From NCBI RefSeq assembly GCF_003254395.2, contig NC_037638.1, positions 5,074,001 to 5,138,000 of the forward strand: a stretch of 64,000 nt of DNA, in the 5' to 3' direction. Below, piece after piece: positions 9,939 to 20,706 of the stretch. The stretch is from Apis mellifera (taxonomy: Eukaryota; Arthropoda; Insecta; Hymenoptera; Apidae). Made by a program: the position numbers and the translations under genes. The notes under the pieces were generated by a model. The model was not told the origin of the DNA and searched no databases. It was given only the letters and a program-made list of their open reading frames with translations. The stretch's first letter is position 1. Each line of letters starts with the position of its first letter.

Positions 9939-12900
9939 ATGTCCGGATTCGCTGCGGCGGGTCTCGTGGCTTTCGATTCCATCAAGTCCAAAGCATCGCA
10001 AAAACTAGCTGGGTAATTTCACGCATGCTCGTGAATATGCTATACAACACACGAAAAATCGTTTAAAGCTATATTTAGCCATCCATCCCTGTATATGTAT
10101 CTGACTATGCGCGTAATTAAACCCACATGCTTCACGCGATTCTCTCCAATTCCTCTCCTTATGTAATACATTTTAATAATGATAAACAATTCTTTTGACA
10201 AGTTCTATTGAACCTAACATCTTCTATGCTTCAATGAAAAAGAAATTATAATCTTTAGAAAGCGTGAATGTAATTTCACTTAATATAAATTTTGTTCTAA
10301 TATTTAAATTTATAATAATAATATAATTAAATATTATATAATAATATTTAAATTCTTTGATTTGATAAAGCTTTTAAGGATTAATTGTACATGATTCTAA
10401 ATCTTAGAATTCTTTCATCCTAAGAGATTAAACATTCTAAAGTATCTGTTTGTTCTTTTCAAAAGGATTGCTTTCATTATGAATTCTTCTATTTGTTTTT
10501 CTTTTTACTTGAAAATTTTACTTCAAAATTTGTGACTCCAGATTCAGAAGAAGCAATGCTGGCTACGAGGAATTCGAAACGCCCCGTGAGGGTAGCAAAG
10601 ACAATAAGGGATTCGAAGACGAGAGAGAATACAGTAGACAAGCCTCGTTTGAATCGCTCCCGGAACCTGAACGGCCCCCATTGCGTCACATCGATACTTA
10701 CTGCAAGCCAGAATGCCCTTGTCTATCCAAAAGATATACCATCGCCACTTTGGCTTGTATAGGTAGAATTTCTAAACAGATTTCCTTATCTTTCTCTGTT
10801 CACAATCTGTTTATGAACAATGAATTTTTCACCTGTTTTAAATAACAAAATTTGAGTCAGATTATATCTTATTACATATATATTTCTTATTGAAAATAAT
10901 TAAATTAAGTTTACCCACTATATAATTATTTTTCTCTCATTACCTTAATTTAAATTTCTTTTCAAACATATGTGACACTATTAATTATGAATTAAATGTT
11001 TTCTCCAATGGATGAGAATCTAAAGAAACGATTTCTCTCCAGGATTTGTAATCTCATTCGGTATGAGGTGTAACATGGGGATGGCAAAGATGGCCATGAA
11101 GAATGCCACCGAAGACAATGACAACCACACTCTCAGGTTCAACTGGACAGTTGGAACAGAGAGCGCCCTCGACTCGTCCTTCTTCTGGGGTTATCTGTTG
11201 ACCCAAGTGCCAGGGGGATTCGTCGCTTCTTTGTATCCAGCGAACAAGATATTCGGTGCTGCGATAGCCATATCCTCCTTCTTGAACCTGCTCGTACCCG
11301 GCGCCCTGAAAGTGGATCCCATAGTTGACATGATCGTACAAGTTATAAAAGGTTTGGTGGAGGTAAGAGAAACGTATCCATCACCATTACCACATTTAAC
11401 ATCTTAACAATTAGAGTGGCTAAGAATAATCCCTTTTTTCATTTCAGGGTGTCACGTATCCAGCTTGCCACGGTATTTGGAAATATTGGGCGCCACCGTT
11501 GGAGAGATCTCGTTTGGCAACGCTGGCATTTTGCGGTTCTTACGCTGCCATGGTGATAGGGATGCCTCTTTCCGGTTGTTTGACGACGATCTTCGGCTGG
11601 ACAGCGTCCTTCTACTTTTACGGTATTTCGTTCAGAGTAAAACATTTTTCTTTTTGAATAGAATTATGAATTGTCACCGATGGACCTGGAAAAATATTTG
11701 ATCGTTAAAAACTCTGATTTCTGCGACTGTTGAGTTAAATTTTATAAAAAATTTGTCACGAATTTTCAGGTATGTGCGGATTGATTTGGTACTGTTTCTG
11801 GTTGTGGCTGGCATTCGAGAAGCCGTCGAAACACCCTTGCATCTCGGCACGCGAGCTTCGTTACATAGAGGATTCCCTTGGCCAAGGGCAAGCCCAGATG
11901 GCCATGCCTACGTTCGCCACGACACCTTGGCGGAAGTTCTTGACCTCCATGCCGGTGCACGCCATCATCGTGGCCAATTTCTGCAGGTCCTGGAATTTCT
12001 ATCTCCTCGTGCTTTTCCAAGCTCGTTTTATGCACGAAGCTTTCGGCATGGCTCTCCTCGAGGCAAGTTTCACCTCGAAATTAAAAATTTACCTATTAAA
12101 AAAAAAATATATATATATATATATAAATTATTTTAAATTTTAATTAAAACAAATTATTAAAAACAAAAATTAATTAAAACAAATAATTTTAATTTAAACA
12201 AATTAATGTTAATTTTTTATCAATAAAAAAAAGTAAATTCTATTTATATTTTCATATTCAGACCGGTGTGATCGGTTCGCTTCCACACTTATTGATGACA
12301 ATGATCGTGCCTTTGGGAGGATTGTTGGCCGATTACATTCGAAAGCGTGGAATATTGTCGACGACGAATGTAAGGAAGCTCTTCAATTGCGGCGGTTTCG
12401 GTATGGAGGCTCTCTTCTTCTTGGTGGTTGCCCATGCGACAACGAAAAAAAATGGAATGGCGGCGATCATCGCGCTGGCGTTCGGGGTTGCATGCAGCGG
12501 CTTCGCCATTTCCGGTTTCAACGTGAACCACCTGGACATTGCGCCGAGATACGCAAGTATCTTGATGGGAATGTCGAATGGGGTCGGTACGATAGCTGGA
12601 TTGCTGGTACCCATCTTCGTGGACCACATCACGGAGAAAAAGGTTGGTTTTATTATATCATCATATGAATGTAAAATGTCTGATTATCTGGAAAAAGAGA
12701 AGAGACTAATTTTAATTAATTTTGTGTGTTGCAGGACACTCAGAGTTGGAAAAACGTGTTTCTTATAGCAGCATGCGTCCATATATTCGGTGTAACATTC
12801 TATGCGATTTTCTGTTCCGGCGAATTACAACCTTGGGCCGATCCCAATATGGAAGAACAGAAGAATTTCGCTATGGATGAATTTGGACAAGCAAAGCCAC

Positions 12901-13611
12901 CTATTCCACCACCACCGAACACTATGCAATCCGAATTTATCGTATGTATTATTCTTTTTTTAATATTATCATTATTTATGTGAAAATTAATGAATATTTA
13001 ATAACAATAATCGATACAATCGAAATTTCGACAGTATTTTACATTGTTAATAAATATAATTATTTAAAACTATTTAAAAAATGTACGAATACTCAAGATT
13101 TCGAGTTCGGAAGGGATCGGAACTGTTCGGGCGGAATCGGCCGAAATATCGATAGTCTCGTATCGCAATATCTGAAGCTTCAATTCTCAAATCGATATTG
13201 CGTTTGATTATTTGTTACAATTCGAATCGATTTTTCAAAATCTCGTAAGATTCTTACAAGAATATTGAGAAGAAAAGTTATTTCCTCGTGAAATCGATTA
13301 TTAAAAGTAAGATAAATTAAATAAGATATTTTATATAAATTAATATAATTCTTTTTCTGTCGTAGAAACAACCATCCATGGGAGGTGGAGCAACCGATGA
13401 TTGGAGTAATTATGATCAACAACCCGTGGACAATATGTATGCTCAACAGGAGAAACCAGTGATAAGTTATGGATCGACAGAAACCAACACTAACAATCCC
13501 TTCCATTCGACGAATCCCTTCGCAAGTGATATAAACGCGAGCCTGGTACAACCACCAACGATTAACGATTATGCGTACGACGTAACGCAGCAGAATCAAC
13601 AGTGGAATTAA
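9939..13611 (+). CDS. VGlut: Vesicular glutamate transporter (SLC17A6/7/8 family), eight coding exons
   Basis: Moves cytosolic glutamate into synaptic vesicles using the proton-driven membrane potential; a 12-helix major facilitator protein. Coding exons by splice site and phase: 9939-10012, 10542-10762, 11043-11362, 11448-11622, 11770-12062, 12262-12642, 12735-12941, 13366-13611. They sum to 1917 nt, 638 residues, close to fly VGlut. Diagnostic motifs: ERPPLRHID before helix 1, FGMRCN (R107) in helix 1, SSFFWGY and QVPGGF, VEGVTYPACHGIW, VANFCRSW, and NVNHLDIAPRYASILMG. The tail after GELQPWADP is Q/N/P-rich, as in the family. The exon begins at 9880 and its frame is open back to the acceptor, so a longer N-terminus is possible; the ATG at 9939 was chosen for its AAAATG context. 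The fifth intron has a GC donor. Residues equivalent to rat VGLUT2 H128 and R184 appear as D142 and Q198, while E205 (E191) is kept. Confidence 0.95.
12063..12261 (+). other. VGlut: GC-AG intron of VGlut
   Basis: The frame forces the exon to end at 12062 (CTC GAG), followed by GCAAGT, the typical strong-consensus form of a GC donor. The intron closes with CAG at 12259-12261. No GT nearby keeps the reading frame and the family alignment (..ALLE joined to TGVIGSLPHLL..). Confidence 0.8.
13081..13210. repeat. Structured island in the last VGlut intron
   Basis: A GC-richer pocket in an otherwise AT-rich intron. It holds a perfect 9 bp inverted repeat (CGCAATATC at 13164-13172, GATATTGCG at 13194-13202) whose loop starts with the 10 bp palindrome TGAAGCTTCA at 13173-13182. 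It has no coding frame tied to the splice sites. Confidence 0.5.
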
Positions 13612-13820
13612 ATTCATCGATCCTTCAACTAATTGGACGTAAGGAAATATATTTAAGCTGATCGATCATTTTTTAATCAGTTACGTTTATTTCATAATTG
13701 CGTCTAGTACTTCCATACTTTTCCTATTCGTTGTTTATTGAAAAAAGATTTTTTTTAGGTTAGATAGGAAATATTTTTATAATATTCACAAAAAATAGTT
13801 ACTTATTTTTTCTAAAAATT

Positions 13821-13826
13821 AATAAA
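13821..13826 (+). terminator. VGlut: Candidate polyadenylation signal of VGlut
   Basis: AATAAA lies 210 bases after the VGlut stop. Further hexamers occur near 14246-14258, so longer 3' UTR forms are possible. Confidence 0.35.
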
Positions 13827-14640
13827 ACAAGTAATTCTTTTGCTGTAGAAAAATATACATAAACGTATATTATGATATAATTTTAAATGTATATTAAAAT
13901 ATTTAATTATATTAAATATAGTTATGAGAATTAATTTTTTTATAAGAAATACGTATCTTTTTCAGCAAAAGCTAATTATTAAAATATAAATAAATTTAAA
14001 TATTTATGAAAGGATGGTATATATTGAAATAGGTTTTGTTACATTTCTAAGTTAAAGTAAAAGTAAGTAACTATTAAGAAATTGGAGTACTAGAGGCTTA
14101 TTAAATGAATATGAAATAATTTCCTATTAACTTTTGATTTTATCTTATATTGATAGAATATTATTGGCTTTATATTTTGAATTGAGCAAATGTTCTCTTT
14201 TTGCAATACCTAAGAGTGCAGGGTATGGTGCTGTTGATGCATGAAATAAATGAAATAAACGTAAAGAGAAATTTAGCTGCACAAAAAGACTTAAATTATT
14301 TAGGAAATTGTTAGAATATGAACAAGAAAATCAAATGAAATAATTGAACAATTTTTTAAAAAAACATTCAAATAGAAACAAAAATAGAAAATCAAAAATG
14401 ATATCAAAAAGTGAAATGAAAGTAAATATTTTATATACTTGAAATTGGTCTACTAGTTAAAAATATCCACTATTTAAATTATAAGAAAAAAAGTGGATAT
14501 AAAAGACCAAATTTATAAAAACAAATGAAAGTTATAATGATCTTTTTTAAAACATTTAAGCTATTGCTATTTATTTATAAACTTCATGGAATTGAAAAAG
14601 TTATTTATATGAACATATATATGCAGACAATAAGCAACTG

Positions 14641-14698
14641 CCAAACCTTCATAGACAATAATTTAATAATTGATGACAATAATAACAAGAAGGTTTGG
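14641..14698. repeat. Short inverted repeat
   Basis: CCAAACCTTC at 14641-14650 is the exact reverse complement of GAAGGTTTGG at 14689-14698, giving a 10 bp stem with a 38-base AT-rich loop. No target-site duplication is evident. Confidence 0.6.
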
Positions 14699-15133
14699 TG
14701 AAACAATGGAACACAGAAAATATGTTCAGCACGATCGCTGAAACTTTTAGGTATTTTTTAGATTTTTCATTTTGGCACTAATAGCAAATAATTCAATGAA
14801 AAACTTTAGAAACATAGCAATAAAAAAACCAATATTGAGAGTATGTTGAAACAAAAAAAATAAAAAGTGGAACGATGCGTCACTCTTATGACGTAAATTT
14901 TGAAATAGTACAACCTGATTCTCGATAAGCGAACGTAACTAAAACGAATTAATTATCGAAACGTCAATATTTTAACAATGAGCTGGCGAATTCTGATAAT
15001 TAATGCATTACTCGAAAACGTCACTCTTTCTGAGGGCGTTTGAAATATGAGAAAGGCATTAATAAGTTTATTCAGGTACAATTCGTATCATAGATGAGGT
15101 TATGTTACTTAAGCCTTTCAAATTTAAATGTAA

Positions 15134-15343
15134 TCATACGGATCCTAACAGAAAGGTATCTGAAACGTATATGAAAGTATTCATAAGAAAGTGATAAAAT
15201 GAAAGTATTAGTTTGTTAAGATATAAAGTACTGTAGGGCTCTATTTGTTGGGACCTGATCTCTTCGAGTGAATTCTCATCCTGCGCACCGACAAGAGAAT
15301 CCTCCGTAAAATTGATAACCTCTTCAAACATATTTTTCTTCAT
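15134..15343 (-). other. Coding-like island, identity unknown
   Basis: An ATG-initiated frame of 69 codons on the - strand. Its first 40 residues (starting MKKNMFEEVINFTEDSLVG) have balanced composition and include an acidic run and one N-glycosylation sequon, unlike the usual Lys/Asn/Ile/Tyr-rich chance frames of this AT-rich DNA. The second half becomes hydrophobic and AT-rich, as if an exon had been left. No convincing splice donor was found. It may be part of an unrecognised or decayed gene. Confidence 0.25.
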
Positions 15344-15877
15344 TGTTTTATTTCAAATTGAAATCATAGATTATTCACAATATTATCTACAAAAATTTAA
15401 TTTTATTAATATGGAACAGCATATTATAATAATATTTTGAAATTAAAATGTAGTATTTATATGGTGATCTATTCGTGATTTTTCTGAATATAGAATAATA
15501 TATATATTAAACAAATCATCACTGAAAATACAAAGTATAAAATAAACTGATACAGAATTTATCTTTAACAACGAACAATTAATATAATCTATATTCAATG
15601 AAACTCGATTAACAGATTTGTAACACAATACAAAAATATTATAAAGCAAATGATAAATTAATCGAGTATTAATCGAGTTAAATCGAATATAATCGATTCA
15701 TAGTTTTCATTAAAATCGCCACTAGAATGCGCTCTTAAAGTTTAGATAGTTTACGCGCGATGTACAGTAAATGTTGTTTGAAGAGGTTACACAGTTTAGC
15801 TATCACAATTTAGAAATTCGTGAATATGTCGGTATGTTACTCGAGGTTTCTTGTGAACGTTGAAATATTTCTTGAAA

Positions 15878-15955
15878 ATGGTGTATAGACGTTATCGAGA
15901 TCCTGGAGTTTTTTTAGAGCAATGGTGCCACGGTTCGGATACATCGAGTTCTACT
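15878..15955 (+). other. Candidate first coding exon of an unidentified gene
   Basis: An ATG followed by 26 codons (MVYRRYRDPGVFLEQWCHG, then SDTSSST) ends exactly at a strong donor GTACGT at 15956. The patch is GC-richer than its surroundings and lies at the right place for a short first exon, but no matching downstream exon was found. The family is not recognised. Confidence 0.25.
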
Positions 15956-18900
15956 GTACGTATTTGATGAAAGTATATTCATGAAAGTTCGAACGTCAGT
16001 TCGAGAATTAGGAATACGTCGCGTTATTATACATAATATATTGTCCTAGGTGTTTGTATTTCATATTATTACACAAACATATATTCATATTTGGGCATTT
16101 ACACAAACACACATGGGCATTTACACAACATACACAATATACGTACAAAAAGTATATATATATTTCGTTACTAAATTCGAATATTGTTAGGGATTTTGAT
16201 CATCAATTTCAAAAAAACAGAATATATGCGTGTTGAGATTAAAATGATATTCAATTTATTATATTGTTTTATGAGTGAATCGTAACGATATAAATGTATA
16301 TAGATCGTACGTTGAAAAATACAAACATACAAACATCGATCGATCGTTTATAAATTAATTCGAAATAAAATATTAAAAAATCATTATAGTTAAATCAAGT
16401 ATTGTGAGAAGAGATACATTCTTTATTTCATAAACTAATCATAAATAAGATAAAAATTTATTCCATATTCAAACAACGTATATATTAAATTCGAATTATA
16501 TCTATATCTAAAATTATATAATCATAATTATATATATTTTTATTAGTAAAATTTCATGTCATATGAGAGAAGATTGATAATTTTGATATTATATAATAAA
16601 TTCTTCGGAATTTTATGAAGAATATAATAATTGGAAAAAGAAATTTTTTGATATATATCTATATCAAAAACGATCGATCGAAAATTCATTATACATGTCA
16701 AACCAAATCATAAAAGTATATAAAATACTCTATCTTTATTATTCGAAGAGCCCTTTTCGTTGCCCGAAAATTCACGAGATTAGTCAATTTGCGCGATATC
16801 TTTCTAAAAAAATTATAGGCACATAATATGAGATATTATATATAAATATACGAGTATATATATATATATATATATATGGCCAATAAATACAGATAATTTA
16901 ATGCGCTAATTGATGAATAAGATTAGATTATATTATACATTTTCTTGATCGTGTGTCATGATGTAATAAATATATATACACATACGCACATATACATATG
17001 TATGCATCGAACCCATGTTGCATTATACCATCTTTTAAGCTAATCATATTAACTCTTTCGTATCAAAATTTTTGTATGATAATATCAATTTTTTTTCGTA
17101 AAATAATTAGAATAATATTTTTTATTATAAATTTCGAACAAATTAAATTAATTTGCAGATTTTTATTCATTTCTTTATATAATATTATATAATACTATAG
17201 TTCTTATACATTTATAGAAAAAAAATTTTCTTTTTCTTTTGTCTACATTATATTTATAATTATAATTTTTATAATCTTTGGAAACAAGCACGTGAAGAGA
17301 TTTTGATAGAAAAGCAATGATTCTTATAATTAATATAAATTTCGATATTTATAAAGAATGTGTAAATAATATAGTATAGTATTAACTGTTAATCTTCATA
17401 AATATATTAGTACACGAAAGAGTTATTACACAAAATATCATACGTTATATTATATAATATATAAAATAATATTATATTATTATATATACGCATATATATG
17501 TATGTATGTATAGTATATATCGTTGGAGGCAACGTATATGGCGATCGATAATCGAAAATAATCGCAATAGACGAAAAATTTGCTAAAAACGAAATTAAAA
17601 ACAACATTAAAAAAATTTTTTGAAAATTGCTAGAGATTAAAAATTCGCTTTCAAATAATTTATTTTTTAGATATTTCGCGGTGTTGACAATAATATTTTG
17701 TAATTTTACGCACTTGTTATAATAATACAACAAACTAGTATTTTTATGCAATTGTTAAGATTTTTCAAAAATAATGTTAACTCTTCGTTTATTTTCAAGA
17801 CAATAATTAAAAAAAGAAAATTACGAAAATTATAATTCTAAGACAATAAAAACGATTTTCCAAAAAAATTTTTTAAAATATAACGACCAATAATTGTTAT
17901 AAAACAATGAAAATACATACATTCCTATAATTTTTTAAATAATTTATTAAACTGTATCTTATTAAGCCTAATAAAAAAATCAACTCCCAGCAACTTAAAA
18001 AATTTTTCATGTCTTAAACAAAATTATATTGACAATAATTACTTTTATATCTTATTATATTATATACGTATAGATTTTAACATTAGCAGTTACGCAAAAC
18101 GAAGAGTTAACAATCGTTACATAAGCTTTTTTCTTCAATGCGTTTTAAAACGCAAAAAAAAATATTTTCGATTGTTTTACCCAATAATAAATTAACATGT
18201 TTCAAAATGTTAATTTCAAAATTTATTGAACGACAGGTTCTTTAAGATCGTGATTAAAGCTTTCTCGTCGAACATATAATATATTCGACGATTTCGTATA
18301 TTATGTTAAAATCGTTACGCTGTTGTAACAGTTTCTGCCGGGCATAATATTACCGACAATACCGACAGGTAATATCAGAGTCACGATTTACTTACTCAAG
18401 AATAATCAGTATAATTATTATAATGATACGGACAATATAATGATAAATGTATTTTTAATACATTGACATTTCCGTAGTATCGCCTTCGTTCCGCAGTTCT
18501 TTCAATCGGTGAAAAGCCGGAAATTCAAATGATATGCGTTCTAACGAACTGCATGCAATGTAATGCGCCATTATATTTACTATTCAAACGCCAAGCGGAA
18601 CGATTTGTCATTACGTTAGCGGAAGAAAGTAGCGTGTTTAGTTATCATCGAAAAACGTGAAAGTATCACATTTTAATTAACATTTTGATAAATAAATTCT
18701 TATTAAATTCGTGTATCGATAATTTTATATTTGTGGGGTAGAGTCAAATTTATCTTCTAATAATAAAATTATAGTTGTCTCTTAAAAAATCAAAATAAGA
18801 AATGACTATTTTTTGAAATATTATATGATATTTAACTATTAAGAGAATTTGACTCGGTTTGTAAATAAAAAACAACAATATTGAAAAATAATTTATTTAT

Positions 18901-19682
18901 AATATTTTATAAAACAATATAAAATAAACGAATTGAATAATGAATAAACTATGAATAATTTTGATAATACATACATATGATGAAAATCGAATATGATAAA
19001 AAACAGAAATGATGATTTAAGAAGGATATGAAAGACCAAGATATTTATTGAAATAATAACATTATTAAAATATTAATAAAAATTGAAGAAATGAAGAATG
19101 AAGTTAAAAAAAAATGTAGTTTATTAAAATATGAAAATAATTAAATAATTACTATTATGAAAATATAGACTCTAAAATGATAAAATTATAAAAGTAATAA
19201 AGCATAAGATGGAGGAAAAACTATTACTATTTTAAAATATTAAAAGTATTTGAATAAAATATAATGATCTAGTTCAAATAATATTTTATCATATAAAAAT
19301 AATATAATTATTATGACTCTGCTCTACCATAATTTCGATTTTTCAATCATTAATTTGGATCTTTTTTTTTTTAAATCGTGACTCACAATTCAGTGCTACA
19401 TCAGACATATATTATATACGCTATTGTATCGAAGTAGTAACTGGCCTAACGTTTATCCGTTTATTAAATCAAAAAGTGGAGTTGAACTGGAGATACACAT
19501 ATTAACTATAATCACTACGAATGATACGTAGGATAAGTTATAATGCTGTTCGAACAATAATACTGATATATTTATATAAATATATAGCTCCGATAATAAT
19601 TTTATGACAATAAAGAAAAACAAAAATGGGGTGAGCCGATCGCAGCGCTCTAATATACTGAATACGAAGGGAACCAATTGTT

Positions 19683-19798
19683 TCTGGATCTAATTACATT
19701 GGTAAAGCTGGAATCCCGTCAGATGGAGTTACATTGTACTTTTTGAACACTATTATGATTAGAGCTCTAAATATCGCGCTTGCTTTTTTCGGTGCATC
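19683..19798 (-). other. Coding-like island, identity unknown
   Basis: On the - strand a 38-codon frame reads MIQDAPKKASAIFRALIIIV, then FKKYNVTPSDGIPALPM and a stop. The CAG before the GAT codon could also be an acceptor, which would make this a terminal exon. Composition is protein-like, with a possible membrane-associated helix. I cannot join it in phase to the island at 20613-20706. Confidence 0.25.
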
Positions 19799-20612
19799 CT
19801 GTATCATTTTAAAATAACAATTAGCTTTACATATATGTATAATCAAAAATACTATCTACGCAATATTAAACGACAAATAAAAGAGAATTGAAAGTCGCAT
19901 TGAAATATGAAAATAATATATTTCATTATGTTTTTGATTCAAATTTTTAATTAATGGCTTTCACAAATATTAATCAGGAGAATGTTACATTAAATTTATA
20001 TTATCATGTTATATTGTAAAAGAATATTTATTACCAATAATGGATATAACAGTATTAAAAAAAAAATTTAATATTATTAGTTTTTATGCGTACAATATTT
20101 ATGATCTTATAATATTAATATTTTTAATAAGGATAAATTTAATTAATATAATTGTTACTTGTTATAATTTTTAAATTATTTTTTCCTATTTTAAATATTT
20201 AAAATTTTTTATATATTTGTATCTAAATTTTCTGCGATAAGTTATAAAGTATAGTAAAATATTTTATTGTTATATATGTATATCGTTATTTATTGTTAAT
20301 AGGTACAAAAATATTTTCTTTATTTATTCAAATAATTAATATGTTATTCATAATTTTACATATTATTTATAGAAAATTAATTACAATGTTTAGAAATGTA
20401 AAACGACAAAAAAACTATTGTGTAAAAGCAAATGTAGCAACACATACATTAATTCTAGTTCGAAGCATTTAATATACTTATTGCTTTTGTTTTTTGTCAC
20501 TCATAGAAAAAACAACCATTGCGATGACCTTAATTATATAAAAGAAATTTTCATAATTACTCAAGTATCGCAGAAATAATTTTTAATTACTTTGATTCAA
20601 TTTTTCAAATAC

Positions 20613-20706
20613 GATTTAAAGAGTCGTAAATAAGAGATTGACTAAGAGTGTCTGATAAACTTGCTACGTTACTGTATTCGGGCGCAATTGTAGATGGCGT
20701 GAAGTT
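20613..20706 (-). other. Coding-like island with plausible splice sites
   Basis: On the - strand a TTTCCAG acceptor (ending at 20707) opens a 94-nt stretch that encodes NFTPSTIAPEYSNVASLSDT plus LSQSLIYDSLN. It closes before GTATTT (20612-20607). Ser/Thr-rich and protein-like in a very AT-rich setting. No family is recognised and no in-phase neighbour exon was found. Confidence 0.25.
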
